A stretch of DNA of 64,000 bases, taken from contig OX457024.1 in NCBI GenBank assembly GCA_949752745.1, forward strand, positions 52,469,810-52,533,809, read 5' to 3'. Position numbers and translations under genes: made by a program. How positions within the stretch are numbered: the first letter of the stretch is position 1; every line of letters begins with the position of its first letter. This DNA is from Protula sp. h YS-2021. Lineage: Eukaryota > Annelida > Polychaeta > Sabellida > Serpulidae. Of this stretch, positions 1-11,002 are shown piece by piece. A model generated the notes under the pieces. That model saw only the letters and a program-made list of their open reading frames with translations, did no database searches and had not been told where the DNA came from.

Positions 1-420
1 CCCTTGGTGACTGACCGACGGACTCCCCTCTATCAACGGTGACTAGCCGATCACTCAGAAACGTGTTTATTGTCGCGTCCATCGCTGTGATCTACATGTG
101 CGGTGTTAGCGGAATGTTGCAGCGCTGCGCTTATATACGGAGACAGCTCTATAGCACTATCAACCATCCCACGTTTCCACCATTGATCTTGCCGACATTC
201 CCATGATAGAAAATTCCACGGTCCCACGATAGAACATCTTCAGTTGACCCACTTCCCACGAATGAACCTGTTGAGTAACCTGTTAAGTTGACAGACGACT
301 CCACCCCTCCCCTCGGTGGCGAAAATCAGATTTTTGCATAGTTTTACGTTTCATACAGTTCTGAGCACTTTTCATTTCTTGACCCCCTTCAACCCTCTCC
401 CTCTTCGGGCTCTATAATAC
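1..420. other. Unassigned flank left of element 1
   Basis: I see no gene, RNA or clear repeat here. It does not match the TIRs of elements 2 or 3. It may be the outer part of element 1's left end or older flanking DNA. The first similarity to the far end of element 1 starts at about 436. Confidence 0.4.
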
Positions 421-435
421 ATATGGCTGGCGAGT

Positions 436-525
436 CAACTTCAACAGCGCATAACTTCAAAACTACTGGACCGAATTCAGCCATTTTTTCCAGCACAATG
501 TTAGCGAGAGACAAAAATCCGTGAA
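436..525. repeat. Left TIR remnant of element 1
   Basis: The stretch containing GCATAACTTCAAAACTACTG (about 454-473) recurs in inverted orientation at about 30180-30260, next to the PolB 5' end. Both arms continue with a similar 'gaccga-ttca-ccatt' tract. The right arm also contains imperfect internal repeats of about 110 bp (30000-30250), as is common in Polinton TIRs. Confidence 0.6.
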
Positions 526-540
526 GATTGCCATTTTGGT

Positions 541-828
541 CGCTACAATCAAACGAAATGAAAAATGGATTGGATTACATGCTTCATAGTGAATGAAAAC
601 TTGGAGAAGCTGCGCAACATTGACTTTAAACTGTACTTAACAAAATTAAAGTGATTAGAAGTGATTACGTACAAAGGCATGGGCCATGTCAGCTTTGTGC
701 GCGTCTCTCATGTTGAAGGGAAAGACTATACCTATTACCTCAACTTCAATGATGAAGAATGGACAACGGTATTAGATGTAATGCAACAAATAAACAGTGT
801 GCTATATTCTGTAGAGCCTAAGCAGTAA
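541..828 (+). pseudogene. PC4-like protein relic (element 1)
   Basis: The conceptual product resembles the middle of the two PC4-like/zinc proteins of element 3 (52711-53334 and 53449-54084). It shares the 'F-K-L/V-YLT-K-LEVI' stretch and the final 'N-D-E-W-T-L-D-M' helix. One in-frame stop falls in the middle. It ends at a TAA (826-828) before the Cys-rich tail, which is missing. The family resembles PC4/p15 single-strand DNA-binding domains. This is a dead copy. Confidence 0.5.
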
Positions 829-871
829 AGACGTATTTTTGCAAAAAAACTGTTTTTTTTGTATTTTGAAC

Positions 872-1561
872 ATGGATGTTATTTTCAAACGAAGTTATGC
901 AGGCTTTATGATTGATAAATTGACTCGCTTTGGATTTGAGGATTGGCATAGATGCTTTTTGGGATTTTGCGCACTATAGCTTTAACAGAACTGAATTACA
1001 CAACAGGTTTATTGACCGGTTTTGTTACACTGGACTAGAAGACGTAGAGGACTTTGATTTTTATTCTGCATTTTACTTTGCTCGCAATAATGAAGGTTTG
1101 TACTATCGCGTGGTTGATTATTTAACGGATTGCTTTATAAAAAGAATGGTTTACATGTCAACATCTCATCTTCTTCACAGACGAATAGAGACATTGGATG
1201 ATGTCTTCAAACTGAACTATATTGACTTTGTGTTTTCAAAGTTTATTTTGAATCCGACTGGGCACTGGAAGTAAAGATATACATAAACACTAGGAAGCCT
1301 TGTAAGGACAATTCAAATAAATCGTTTCAACCAATCTTTTTTGAGTGAATGTGAAGAATTGAATACCTACGACATTGAATCAGGATTTGTCAACGCCAGT
1401 ATGTTTGGACAGCTGACCTCATGCAGCCTGTGCCTGCTAGAATTATTGTACGTTATGACGATGATGTTTCACTATCAACGGATGTATCAGAACTTGTCAC
1501 GTTAGATAACAGACGAGTTGAAGTGAATATGCATATTTGCCAAATGTTTGAAGAACATTAA
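872..1561 (+). pseudogene. Two accessory genes fused by decay (element 1)
   Basis: The first part (872 to about 1140) resembles the 110-residue protein of element 3 at 52360-52692, with shared 'DAFWD', 'ELH-RF' and acidic 'EDFDF/DLDFD' motifs. The second part (about 1140-1561) resembles the 144-residue protein at 54165-54599, with shared 'DDVFK-NYID-VFSK' and 'RYDDDV'. Frameshifts occur near 930 and 1275. In element 3 the two are separate genes. I recognise no known domain in either, so their function is unknown. The relics are useful because they show that both genes belong to the family's standard gene set. Confidence 0.5.
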
Positions 1562-1693
1562 AGTTTATATGTATGAATTGTAGTGCACAGCATAATCTTT
1601 TAACTGGTTTTCTCTGAGTTGTTAAAATGTAGTTAGGTTATTCATATTTAGATATAAATAAAAGTTTTGCTATTGATTTCATTTCGAGTTAAT

Positions 1694-2490
1694 ATGGAAA
1701 CGTGGAAAAATTACTTAACCAATACCTACTTTAAACCTGGAATCCCTGGAGCATTTGCAGGACCTAATAAGTTATAGAAAATACTGAAACAGAACAAGCA
1801 TCCTGTAACATATTCCAAAGTGAAAAATTGATCACAAGATCAAGATGTCTTTACTTTGCTTCAGCCAGTGAAACACAAATTTACCCGTGGTATTGATGAT
1901 ATGTGGGATGTGGACTTGACGGATGTGAAAAACATGGCAGAACATCATGAAGGCAGTAACTTTCTACTAATTGTCATTGATGTATTTTCCAAACACTTCT
2001 TGGTACAACCTATCACAAACAAAACTCATACAGGTGGCATTCAAGCCTTCCAAAAGATTTAACAAGAAACTACAAGAAGGCCTAGAATATTGAGGTCAGA
2101 TAATGGAACAGTATTTAATAACAGATGGATAAAGCAATTTCTAAAGAAAGAAGTCATTCATGTATATACTACTAAGAATGAGACGAAAGCACGAAAGCCA
2201 ACTTTGCTAAAACAGTCATACGTACTCTCAAAGAAATGATGTTTCGCTATTTTCTACATCGGCAAACGTATCGGTATACAGATGTCTTACAAGACTTAAC
2301 CTACAAAGACTTCTTAGACGAATATATTGATGGCCATTTCTATGAAGAAGAATTGCAAGCTGTTACAAAGACGTTCAATCTGTGTACAAAATTGAAAAAG
2401 TTTTGAGGACACGAAAAATACGAGGTGTAAAAAGGCATGAAATCAGTGACATTTCATCAAGACATTCCAGAAGATATGAAAAGCGTTTCA
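1694..2490 (+). pseudogene. Polinton integrase relic (rve family)
   Basis: This matches the element 3 integrase, starting at ATG 1694. The N-terminal helix region, the 'DDMWDVDL' segment with the first catalytic Asp, and the 'RSDNGT-F' second Asp are readable. The 'N-F' region that would hold the Glu is shifted by a short duplication near 2187-2200. There are stops at about 1776 and 2060, and a deletion near 2300 removes the linker. The remains of a C-terminal chromodomain run into ATPase sequence near 2450. Retrovirus-like integrases insert Polintons with 6-bp target duplications. Not functional. Confidence 0.75.
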
Positions 2491-2889
2491 ATGCGAAACA
2501 TAATAACTTACTCATAAATGATGAACTCATGACCAAATGTCACAGTGACGAACGCATGAACAGATTCTTTAGTGTTGGAAGTAGTCATAAAAATCTAAAC
2601 ATTATTTCCATCGTACACATTATGTTTAACAAAGGAAAGGGAGTGCACAATATTAGTTTAAATACACATTGCATTATTCTCTTTAAAAACCTAAGAGATA
2701 GTCAACAGATCAGTACATTAGCTCAACAAATTAGGTACAGGAAAACCTCATAGTTATTTATTTATTGATTTAAAACCAAAGACAGACGATAAGTTACGTA
2801 TTTCAAGTGATACACATTACGTTTATGTGAATAAAAGAGTGTATGAAGAAGAATTACAACAGTTTGGTATTGAACGTCAAGCTGTCTAG
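2450..2889 (+). pseudogene. Packaging ATPase relic, P-loop lost
   Basis: Similarity to the element 3 ATPase begins after the P-loop ('FHQDIPEDM', then a Walker B-like 'LLINDELM'). It continues through the 'SVGSSHKN' and 'NPRDSQQI'-like segments. The N-terminal third with Walker A is deleted, so integrase chromodomain remains are joined directly to the ATPase middle. A small deletion sits near 2730. In intact elements this FtsK/HerA-type ATPase would pump DNA into capsids. Confidence 0.7.
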
Positions 2890-3221
2890 AAGAATTCGAA
2901 CGAATCAACCATTTTTTTTTCATTTATTAGCACGTAGCAGTCCTATACGATGTAATCCTTATTGAAGCAAGCAACAACAGATAAATTGGTCATTTTGTTT
3001 GAAATATGTTCCAATATATTGCATGGGCAGTTGACATTGAAGTTACATGTGTATAAAAATTTAAGCGTAAACAACAAACCACTCGACAACTGGCTGATAA
3101 GAAAATTGTCCTCAAGCCCAAAAAGAAACTGATTAATCATAATGTTGGATTTATTGGAACAATTGCAGGAATTGCGCTTCCATTATTAGTTTTGTTATTA
3201 TTAAAAATAAGCATGCGATGA
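2890..3221 (+). pseudogene. Small basic/hydrophobic Polinton protein relic
   Basis: The C-terminal end is still readable: a 'RQLADKK' block, a basic stretch, then a hydrophobic 'GFIGTIAGIALPLL' tail as in 48491-48806. The upstream part has stops. The stop codon TGA (3219-3221) overlaps the next gene's ATG (3218-3220) as ATGA, the arrangement seen at the same place in elements 2 and 3. Function is unknown; the family recurs in Polintons between the ATPase and the KMVLVP-type protein. Confidence 0.55.
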
Positions 3222-3467
3222 AAATTGTCCCTATTTCTGAATCAGAATATAGAAAATTAGTATCTAGTCAACCGTCAAATGATGGTATTAAAGTAAAAGT
3301 GAACAAAGAAACGAAATCGTGAAACTACCACAGATCACTCAACTTCTTGGTCGTCATTTACGAATAATTCATTCACAACAACAAAATATCTGCTGTAATA
3401 GCTGCTAGAGAAAAGTCAGAAAAGTCACAACATTTAACATTTCGAAACCATTTTCAACATATGCATC
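3218..3467 (+). pseudogene. KMVLVP-type protein relic (element 1)
   Basis: It opens with MKIVPIS, the counterpart of the MKMVLIP/MVLVP start in elements 3 and 2. A 'VKVKVNK' stretch follows, then frameshifts and loss of most of the C-terminal half. The remaining 'QLLGRHL'-like piece aligns with residues just before the premature stop in element 3's copy. Function is unknown. Confidence 0.5.
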
Positions 3468-4150
3468 ATGAACTATGATCATACTAATAAAGCCTGTAAT
3501 TATCAAATTCATTTGCCTCGTACATTATATTTGAAAGGCAAATGTGAAGTAGCCTTAGCTAAAATTCAATACCCACACACATGGACGACAATGAGACAAG
3601 TAATGGACTATCCCACTCATTATGGGTCATCATTAGATGATATGATTTATGAAGTTGTCATTCCGTGTGGTTATTATAGATTCAGATCTGAAATATGCAC
3701 CACAGTAAATTATTTAGAAATGTCTATTATTGAAAGCTCTATTCGACGAAGAGTTTTGCGTACTTTGAGAAAGGATTAGGAAATTGTCTTTTCTACTGGA
3801 TCAGCCGAGATTTTAGGATTTATACCAAATTAGTGGCATAGACAATCTTATCCTGCTAAACATAAAACAAATGTGAAGCAAGCATTTTACACACTTTATG
3901 TTACTGCAGTATTTGCGAGCCACAAGTAGTTGGAGAATATTATGTTCCTTTACTACGTTCTGTTCCCATTCAAGGTCATGATGGTGATATTATTGTCAGA
4001 ACCTCATTACGTACATGTTAGCACATCAAAAGTTGACATGATAGAAATCAATATTAAGGATGACACAGATCATAATGTTACACTATAGAGAATGTGGTTA
4101 AAACTGGTCGTGTAACTCAAGAAAGTGTCAAACTATTGATAAACGAATTA
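3430..4150 (+). pseudogene. Penton (minor capsid, single jelly-roll) relic
   Basis: The stretch 3468-3779 encodes an open N-terminal half very like the element 3 penton ('NKA-NYQI', 'LPRT-YLKGK-EVALA', 'IQYPHTWTTMR'). A stop at 3777-3779 and further frameshifts break the rest, but 'SAEILGFIP', 'TLYV' and 'EPQVVGEYYVPLLRS' remain recognisable up to about 4150. In Polintons this protein forms the pentameric capsid vertices. Dead copy. Confidence 0.7.
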
Positions 4151-4159
4151 AACCAAAGA

Positions 4160-4243
4160 AATTTGTTAGAAGACGAGAGAAAATGAAAGCAGCAACATCA
4201 AAAAGATATAGTTGTAAAATAAGAAACAAAAGAAACAAACACA
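4160..4243 (+). pseudogene. Core/pX-like protein relic (basic tail only)
   Basis: A start MKAA and a basic Lys/Arg-rich tail sit exactly between the penton and major capsid relics, where element 3 has its 120-residue core protein. The glycine/alanine-rich amphipathic middle is deleted. Support is mostly by position. Confidence 0.4.
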
Positions 4244-5500
4244 ATGTCAATTGTACACGATTCTTCTTGTAAATGTAGTCTTTCTGCATTGGAATGTTTC
4301 ACATACCACCAACGCAAACTCCTGTAGAAAAACGTTATGATGTAGATTATCAACTACTCACTTCCGTTTAAAATGGTGCTCGAATACAATTTATATGTCT
4401 GCTAGTACAGAAGAATATTTAGATTTAACGAATACCATACTTCATGTTATATGTAGTATTGTAAAGCGTGATGGGAGAGTTTGTGGTGTAGATGGTAGCG
4501 TAGCATCCATTAAATGATTTGTTGTTTGTTTGTTTGTTTGTTTGTTTGTTGGTCTATGGTCCAATATTCAATGATTTCTGAATGATCAATTGATATGGTA
4601 ATAATTTCCATGGTTATATCAGCATCATTTCTCACCTCATTCATGATTCGGAAGAAGCCTCAATTCCGAGCGATCTATGCCTCTCATCTATAAGGATACT
4701 AATAGATAGATGAATTTTCATGCATTGAAATCTGCCAATCATGAAAAGTTTATATCGGGCTTACATCTAAATGCTGTCGGTGGTTAAGTAGGTAATGTAG
4801 GAAATAATGGTTTACATGATTTTTATTTGCATACAGGTCTGAGCCTTGAGTTTATGCTTACAGGTGCCTTAAAAGTAGATTTATTTGAACAGGATCGTTA
4901 TCTTCCCAGTGGTGTAGCATGAAATTGCGTTTGCACAGGCAAAAAGATGAATATTTATGAATGGCTGTAAATGATACCTTTAAGGTGAGAAGTGAAAGAT
5001 GTGGTTTCAACCAGTCACAAAGTGAGGGCTAGTGCAGGTATTCAGCTGGGACATACAGATGCATTGAGGAAAACTCTTGCCACGATTCCTATTAAATGAA
5101 AAAAATGTTAAATTTTATCCATTCTTCAATCCCTTGTGAAATATAACATCTTTTGGGTCAGTTACCCAAACGTATTGTAATTGGAATGGTTCATAATGAA
5201 TCTTTTGCTGGAACCGTGTTGAGAAATTCATATAATTTTTAACATTTTAATATTAACCACATGCACCTTTACACCGATGGCGAACCAGTCCTATCCACAC
5301 TTCTCAAACTTAACAATGAGGATGGAAAATATCTTGATGCTTTTGAAAATCTTTGCAATTCTTTTGATAAATTGAATGGTGAGAAAAGCTCCATCATAAA
5401 ACCGGAAGATTGTCCTGGAGGTTATGCCGTTATTATGTTATGACTTAACACCTGATTATGATGGCGATGACCATTACGCTCCCACCAAGCATGACAAAAT
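4244..5500 (+). pseudogene. Major capsid protein relic (double jelly-roll)
   Basis: It starts at ATG 4244 with a Cys-containing 'SC-CSLS-LE' N-terminus like the element 3 gene. Many frameshifts follow, but 'DLFEQDRYLP', 'GQLPKRIVIGM' and 'MHLYTDGEPVLS' (open 5261-5443) are clear. A run of about five TTTG units (4522-4549) interrupts the N-terminal third. Polinton major capsid proteins have the PRD1/adenovirus double jelly-roll fold. Dead copy. Confidence 0.7.
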
Positions 5501-5519
5501 AAAGTCAATGCTATAGCCT

Positions 5520-5695
5520 ATGCTGAATTCCTATGTAATCAAAACAGACAACAATGATGAACTTGGTGAAAACTGGGTTGAGGTATACCTTGGCAAAGTT
5601 GTGGAATATTTTGACTCTTATGGACTTGCATCTATAGATAATCGCTAAGAAAAGATTTTAAATAATGAGTATGTGTGTAATTCTGGTCACTGCTG
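5520..5695 (+). pseudogene. Adenain-like protease relic, His position changed
   Basis: The stretch around 5550-5650 encodes 'GENWVEVYL' and 'EYFDSYGL', matching 'GEHWVAVYY' and 'EYFDSYGL' of the element 3 protease. The catalytic His is replaced by Asn. A stop follows soon after, and the cysteine region is absent. Such proteases mature the capsid in intact elements. Confidence 0.65.
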
Positions 5696-5724
5696 GTTGA
5701 CGCATTGAAGTGTTAAATGAAAGG

Positions 5725-5895
5725 CCCCTGTCGAGCTGTTAATTCACCCGTAAACCCCTTTCATTCTTAAGAAGAGTCCCTGTCGAGCTGTTAATTCACC
5801 CGTAAACCCTTTTCATTCTTAAGAAGAGTCCCTGGCAAGGTGCTTAGTCACCAGTAAACCCATTTTTGTTCTTAGGGAAGGTCTCTGACGTTATA
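5725..5895. repeat. Short tandem repeat, about 3 x 60 bp
   Basis: Three imperfect units carry the core CCCTGTCGAGCTGTTAATTC or its diverged form. They fill the space between the converging gene sets of element 1. No coding potential is seen. Confidence 0.6.
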
Positions 5896-6118
5896 GTTAA
5901 GAATTGCTTGAGAAAAAAATAAAAGTTGAAAAAATAATCTCATTTGTGTGTTCTTTTAAACAAAGCAAATTACAAATATTTACAATTATTGAGATCAAGA
6001 AACAAATCAAAATATTTACAGTTGTTGAGAGCCCCCCAAGATACTATTAATTATTGAGAACAAAACAAATATTTCAAATACGTATTATGCCAGCACATGT
6101 TAGCCTACTCAGAACAAC

Positions 6119-6400
6119 TTAAATTGATATAAGTATTATAAATGTTATCAGCCCACTGACATAACAGTGATCCAACAGAATCACTTTCACATTGACATGG
6201 TTTGATAGTGTCAACACATTGAAACCTTTCATAGTCTTTATCATAGTCCACATCTTAGGCGTTAAGTCAATACTTTTTGAACCACGTATCAATTGTACAT
6301 GTCCATTTGGCAAGAAACTAAGTTCCAAGTTCTTACCAAGCATCATAAACTTCACTCCAATGATCTGCACTGAGCGTAATGATCTGCACTGAGTGTGATG
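6119..6400 (-). pseudogene. PC4-like protein relic (element 1)
   Basis: The product shares 'LELSF', 'LIRGSKSIDLTP' and a following Trp-containing helix with the element 3 gene at 44130-44446 ('LEFKE', 'LMRGTKSIELTQ'). A beta-strand pair ending in 'SI-LTP--W' resembles the PC4/p15 single-strand DNA-binding fold. It is truncated at its N-terminus and after the second strand set. It lies downstream of PolB on the same strand, as in element 3. Confidence 0.45.
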
Positions 6401-6621
6401 TAATCGTAATGTTCGGTAAGCACCTAATATTGTTGAAACTGTATACAGCGTTCAATGTCACGTTCAATTACTTTCACACTAAGATCTTGACACTTCTAGA
6501 TGAAGTCCTGGTATCAACATAATCCCTCACCACTGCTCAATTTTCAGGAGATAGGATAATGAAAGTTAAGCAATAACAGTCAGTTCACCCAAGTGACCCA
6601 GAGATAGTTGCATGTTTGAGT

Positions 6622-7241
6622 TCAAGATGACAAATGATTACTTTTTTGCTGAATGTCGCAGCATTTATATGCACCAGTCTGCTGAAGCACGTGATCTACT
6701 GACGTAATTTCCTTCTTCAGCATTTGCCATTCTTTCAATGACAACAAAATTCCCTTCTTGGTAGGATATATTCTGCCAGAAGCATGATCCGTGATATATT
6801 CACTAATGCTAACCATCACTTGCTGTGGATATTTCGCCAGTTTTAATATATTTTTCTCCATTATTCGGTATCATAATCCGTAAATCATCTAGACTCGTCT
6901 TCTTCATATACCTTGCAGTAGCAACAGCATTAAGCTCAGGTCCAGGAGTTCACCTTTCTTTAGGTTCCATAAGTTCTACTTTAGGCTCTGTCGTAAGCTC
7001 AGTTTTCGCTTTTTACGCGGCGATATGTTAGGTGTAAGTGACACTCAACTCTTTTCATCTTTCTAAACTTTGACCACCTTTGTTGCTGGTGCTTTAGCTG
7101 TTGAAGTGGCTTCGTATCAGACTTTTTTGCGGGCATTGTCTCAGACTTTGCTGTAGGCATTGTCTTAGACTTTGCTGTAGGCATTACTGTGAGTATTGTC
7201 GTAGATGTCAGTTGCTGTTCACTCACTGAAGATATGTTCAC
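6622..7241 (-). pseudogene. PC4/p15-type DNA-binding protein (element 1), broken
   Basis: The part at 6622-6861 is the clearest PC4/p15 domain in the window: strands 'VMVSISEYI', a basic loop 'GRIYPTKKG', then 'ILLSLKEWQMLK' and a C-terminal helix. This is the pattern of eukaryotic SUB1/PC4, which binds single-stranded DNA and acts in transcription and repair. The part at 6999-7241 encodes a Ser/Thr/Lys-rich N-terminus with the repeated motif 'MPTAKS'; SUB1-like proteins also have a Ser-rich lead. A frameshift near 6850-7000 separates the two. It follows PolB in the same direction, like 43156-43773 in element 3. Confidence 0.65.
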
Positions 7242-7289
7242 TCTTTAACAGTCTGATGCAGAATGATTGCTATGTCTGACGGTGGGTGC

Positions 7290-8685
7290 CTTTTATATCA
7301 TGCACTCTTGCTGTATAAGCTATGAGTTACACTATACACAGTGCAATGTTCATGAGCTAACGCGGTGTAACCGTAACCCAATACATAGCGCTTGTCATCA
7401 AATGGTGATACCAATGACCAATGATCACAGTCCTCTCTGAAAAAAATTGATGTTTATGGCTTCGAATGATGTTTTCCACAACATATGAATGCTCTTCCCT
7501 AAATGAACTATTATTTATTGAGCATGTGTCATTCGTCACTGTCAGGCTCGCGTAATACCCTTAGCAGTACGTTTCTCCTTTCCATCATACAGCAAACTGT
7601 AGATCTTCGGTTGAAGTCGTATGCTCTCCTCAGTGGGGACTTATCTTTCACTTTCCCCAAAACTTTCTTTTCACAGTAGAACGCAGGAAATGGCCCTTTG
7701 GATAATCCCTTGTATCAGAAAGATGTCTTTCCTGTTGCATATCTTTGTAAAAGTCTGTGGCTGGCATGCCATAGCACAAACTCTCTGTGTCACTGAACAA
7801 CAGTTTTGCCTCTGGATACTTCTTCTTCATGTAATTGTAGTGATAATCATACATGAGGGTTTAGCTGAGGTCCAGAATAGTAAACTCAGTCTGAATGGGC
7901 TTGTTCAAAATGTGATCTGATCTGAGGCAGTGTACTGCTGTCAAATCCTCATTGAAAATGTTGAACTTGTGAAAGTCCTTTTCAAATGGATATTTTACCA
8001 GCTTTCCCTTCTCTTTGTTGACATCTATGTGTTAAGTTTGCCATTTACTCTACTGGAGCATAATGGCTCAATGCAGCTTTATCATTTTCAATCCAAAAGA
8101 TACGTATGGCTGCAAATTTTGATAATGCATCACATACTTTTCCTTGTCACTGAGAATGGGAAGCTTCGGTTTACATTTCAATCCTAACCGCTTTCTGAGT
8201 TCTGACTGTATTCGAACAATTCACTAATTCGAAAGTTTTCATCTCAGCAGCCTCTGGATAGTCACTGATCATGGATTTCATTCGGATATGCGAGATCTTC
8301 CTCTAAAATATATCTGTCTTAGTATCTTCACTCACTTTCATGCAGTGCAGAAATTCTGGATCTTCCACCCTTGCAAATCCACGCAAACTCTGACATACTC
8401 CACCCATAGAGAGTGTTGGCGTCAAAGTACATGATACAGTTTGTTGACTTAGTCCCATCATAGTCTGGAATGTAGGGGTTGTTGGCTTATGCCGACCTAT
8501 GTGTAATGATTGAAATACCTGCTTGCAGACCTTGCTGTACCACTTCATACATGTCAATATCATCTATCAATTCCAATTCAACCTTGGTGTGTTTCAGCAC
8601 AGCGTCACACGTCAAACCTGATGCTGTATATTAATGAACAGGATCCAATTCATGCGTGCTGAGACACATATTTCTATAATTATCA
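7290..8685 (-). pseudogene. Polinton PolB relic, 3' part (element 1)
   Basis: This is the polymerase half of a family B DNA polymerase. The motif C region reads 'LLFSDTESLCY' (7648-7854), where the family has DTDS. Other pieces match element 3 PolB around the palm and thumb but in different frames. It stops abruptly at 8685 at the target duplication of element 2. The rest of the gene resumes at 27757. It was probably already decayed when interrupted, or decayed afterwards. Confidence 0.75.
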
Positions 8686-8691
8686 ATCGCA
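8686..8691. repeat. Target-site duplication, element 2, left copy
   Basis: ATCGCA directly precedes the TIR start AGTAGTATAG. The same six bases follow the right TIR at 27751-27756. Six bases is the known target duplication size for Polinton integrases. Confidence 0.93.
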
Positions 8692-9044
8692 AGTAGTATA
8701 GTGATAGGATAAACACCCGTTCCGCGGACCGCGGACACGCGGACCCCCCCACCCCCCCTACCCTAGCAGACGCCCCACCCCCCTACCCCTAATAAAACTG
8801 GGCTCGTCAGACCAGCTTAATTTAGCACGTATGTTAATGGTTTTTTAAGCACCAATGTTACATAATGAATTGAGGTTATCCTTTTGTGAATGATACGGGG
8901 TTAATTTCTTGTGAGTGCATAATTGGACCGTCAATGTTACATAATGAATAGTGGTTATCCTTTTGTGAATGATGCGGAACTTGATTTCATGTGAGTGGAT
9001 AATGAAATAATTATCTCATGACCGCACCACGGTCTTGTTTTGAA
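8692..9044. repeat. Left TIR of element 2
   Basis: About 353 bp, matching 27378-27750 in inverted orientation with few differences, mostly in C-run lengths. It contains a GC palindrome (CCGCGGACCGCGG), C-rich runs, and two imperfect copies of a ~70-bp unit beginning GTTACATAATGAAT, each followed by TTATCCTTTTGTGAATGAT. Confidence 0.92.
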
Positions 9045-9294
9045 TAATTACAACGCACTTGTGAGAGTCCAACAATACATTTTTCTTTATTCAGTATAAC
9101 AATATATCACCATAAATTTCATAATACATGCACGGACGAGGATAAAAAAAAAGTCATCTTTTGTCTAATTAGAACCATTTCATTTTTTCGTCTTTATCAG
9201 ATAGCTGTTCCAATTGAAGCTGCTCCCCGCGCTCTTGATGATCGGCTTTCTCCTTTTCCTTTTGAACTTCCCTGTAAAAACACGGAAATTTCAT

Positions 9295-9388
<94 letters not shown>

Positions 9389-9891
9389 CACCGACATTAA
9401 CCTTTACCTTGTAATTACTTTCTAGTCTTTGTTTATATGTTAATCAATGTTTTACCTAGACAAACACCGTTACTTCTTAGCAAACAAAAACCAATGGAGA
9501 CATTTAAATCATACACATGCTAACATTGCTTCCTCATTGCAGGAGACTTTAACACAGCCCACTTGTTAATCCATAACAACACCTCAGGGGCTTCCCCCGC
9601 TTTCAGTAGCACTCATTATGCACGCCTTAGTCACTGTTTGTCCAGAGCATCTCACAGTAACTTTCTTTGTGCATGGATTAGACACCAGCTGGCTAGAGCA
9701 TCGCGGTCATGGCACACTTTTCAATAGAGGGCCAACACTGAGTATAATCCAGGTAAGAAGGTAGGTGTAAACAAGTTAAACAAAGACATACTCATCGTCA
9801 CGTGAAATCTGCAAGCGTCACCCAAGCGGCATTCTCCAACTAAAACAAGAAAAAAAAGTCACATTATAAGATATATAGCGGAATATCGATC
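9045..9891. other. Subterminal region of element 2 with possible last exon
   Basis: There is a pure TA microsatellite at about 9299-9384. On the minus strand, an acceptor-like TTTTTACAG at about 9272-9280 is followed by a short open stretch to a TAA at 9169-9171. It encodes a charged, coiled-coil-like peptide (about 33 residues, rich in Glu, Lys, Gln). This could be a terminal exon, because an intron with a TA tract also occurs at the element's other end, but I could not find a convincing upstream exon. The rest (9390-9890) shows no gene. Confidence 0.3.
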
Positions 9892-10797
9892 ATGTATTGG
9901 ATATTAATCTCATTTATTGCCTTAACATTAGTGAATGGACGGTGTCTGAATGAGAGGAAATGTAACTGCGTGTCAAATGCTATCGTATGTCGGGAATTGG
10001 GGAAAATACCCTAGTTTCCAGAGCATTTTAGAAATGAATTCAACGAGCTAGACCTGCGAGCATCCTATATATCTGGAGTAAACAATCTGCTTCCACTTAA
10101 CTCGTGGAAAGTGAATGTGGTTGATGTGAGAGACCAACTCGTACCTTTTAACTGTTCTGGCATAGAAAATCTCCGCTTTACACTGATTTCGGATTGTCGT
10201 GAAAATGCGACCACGCGCTTTTCAACGGCACACGAACATATTATAACGGATGGGGAAGATTACGCGGACATGTCCACAATGGACAATTTTCACACTGTTG
10301 ATGAGCAGCTGACGGAATCCACGGAAACGGACACCCCGCACCCGAAACCTTTCCCCGTAAATATTACGCGACGACAAACAATTCAAACTTCAACCATCTT
10401 ATCGGGAACAATTTCCACGCTTTCTACTCTCGCACCAACAGAAACTTCCATCTGATCGGGGACAATTTCCACACATTCTACTCCCCCAACCTTGGCACCA
10501 GCAGAAACCTCGAACTCTGACGACAGTCGCTTCCCGCTTCTCATTTTTGGAATAGTAATTTTTGGACTCGCAGTCATCATTTTGCTTATGTACATTTTAG
10601 TAGAGAAGATTTGCAATGGAATTTGCTCGTGTTTGAGAAAACTCATGTGCTATTGTTGCCCGAAAAATAAAAAACACAAGAGGAAAAACAGTGATGACTT
10701 CGACGATAGGGGGAGCGCTAGCAGCCTAACACTTTTCGATTCCTCTAACTATCGCGCTGTTACTTTACATCCAGCCATTCACGAACACCAGTGCTAG
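9892..10797 (+). pseudogene. LRR-type single-pass membrane protein, two stops
   Basis: The start ATG at 9892 opens a signal peptide (about 16 hydrophobic residues). A Cys-rich N-cap ('C-x5-C-x-C-x7-C-x4-IP') like that of LRR ectodomains follows, then a short LRR-like segment, a closing Cys pair, and a Ser/Thr/Pro-rich stalk of about 110 residues with repeats. Near 10530-10600 there is a 20-residue transmembrane helix, then a Cys-rich juxtamembrane stretch (possible palmitoylation) and a basic tail ending at TAG 10795. Stops in the same frame at 10012-10014 (TAG) and 10453-10455 (TGA) break it. It is similar in layout to the gene at 12799-13341. It could be cargo captured from a host receptor, or a virion/membrane glycoprotein. 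The function is not known. Confidence 0.6.
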
Positions 10798-10799
10798 GT

Positions 10800-11000
10800 A
10801 AGATTTTTAATCGACAAAATCAAATAATGCAGAACAAACTACTTACTTCTCCTCAACTTTCTGTCTCTGTGATAAATATATCTGCGAACATACGCATCAG
10901 CTCCCTGCAATTTAAAATTTAAAATTTTCTTTTCCACTCCGTCCCATCACTCATATGCAAATTCGCTCACCATGAATTCATAATTTGATGAAATTGAATA
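10800..11000. other. Short intergenic stretch
   Basis: AT-rich space between the converging membrane-protein and SprT-like genes. I see no feature in it. Confidence 0.4.
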
Positions 11001-11002
11001 AA

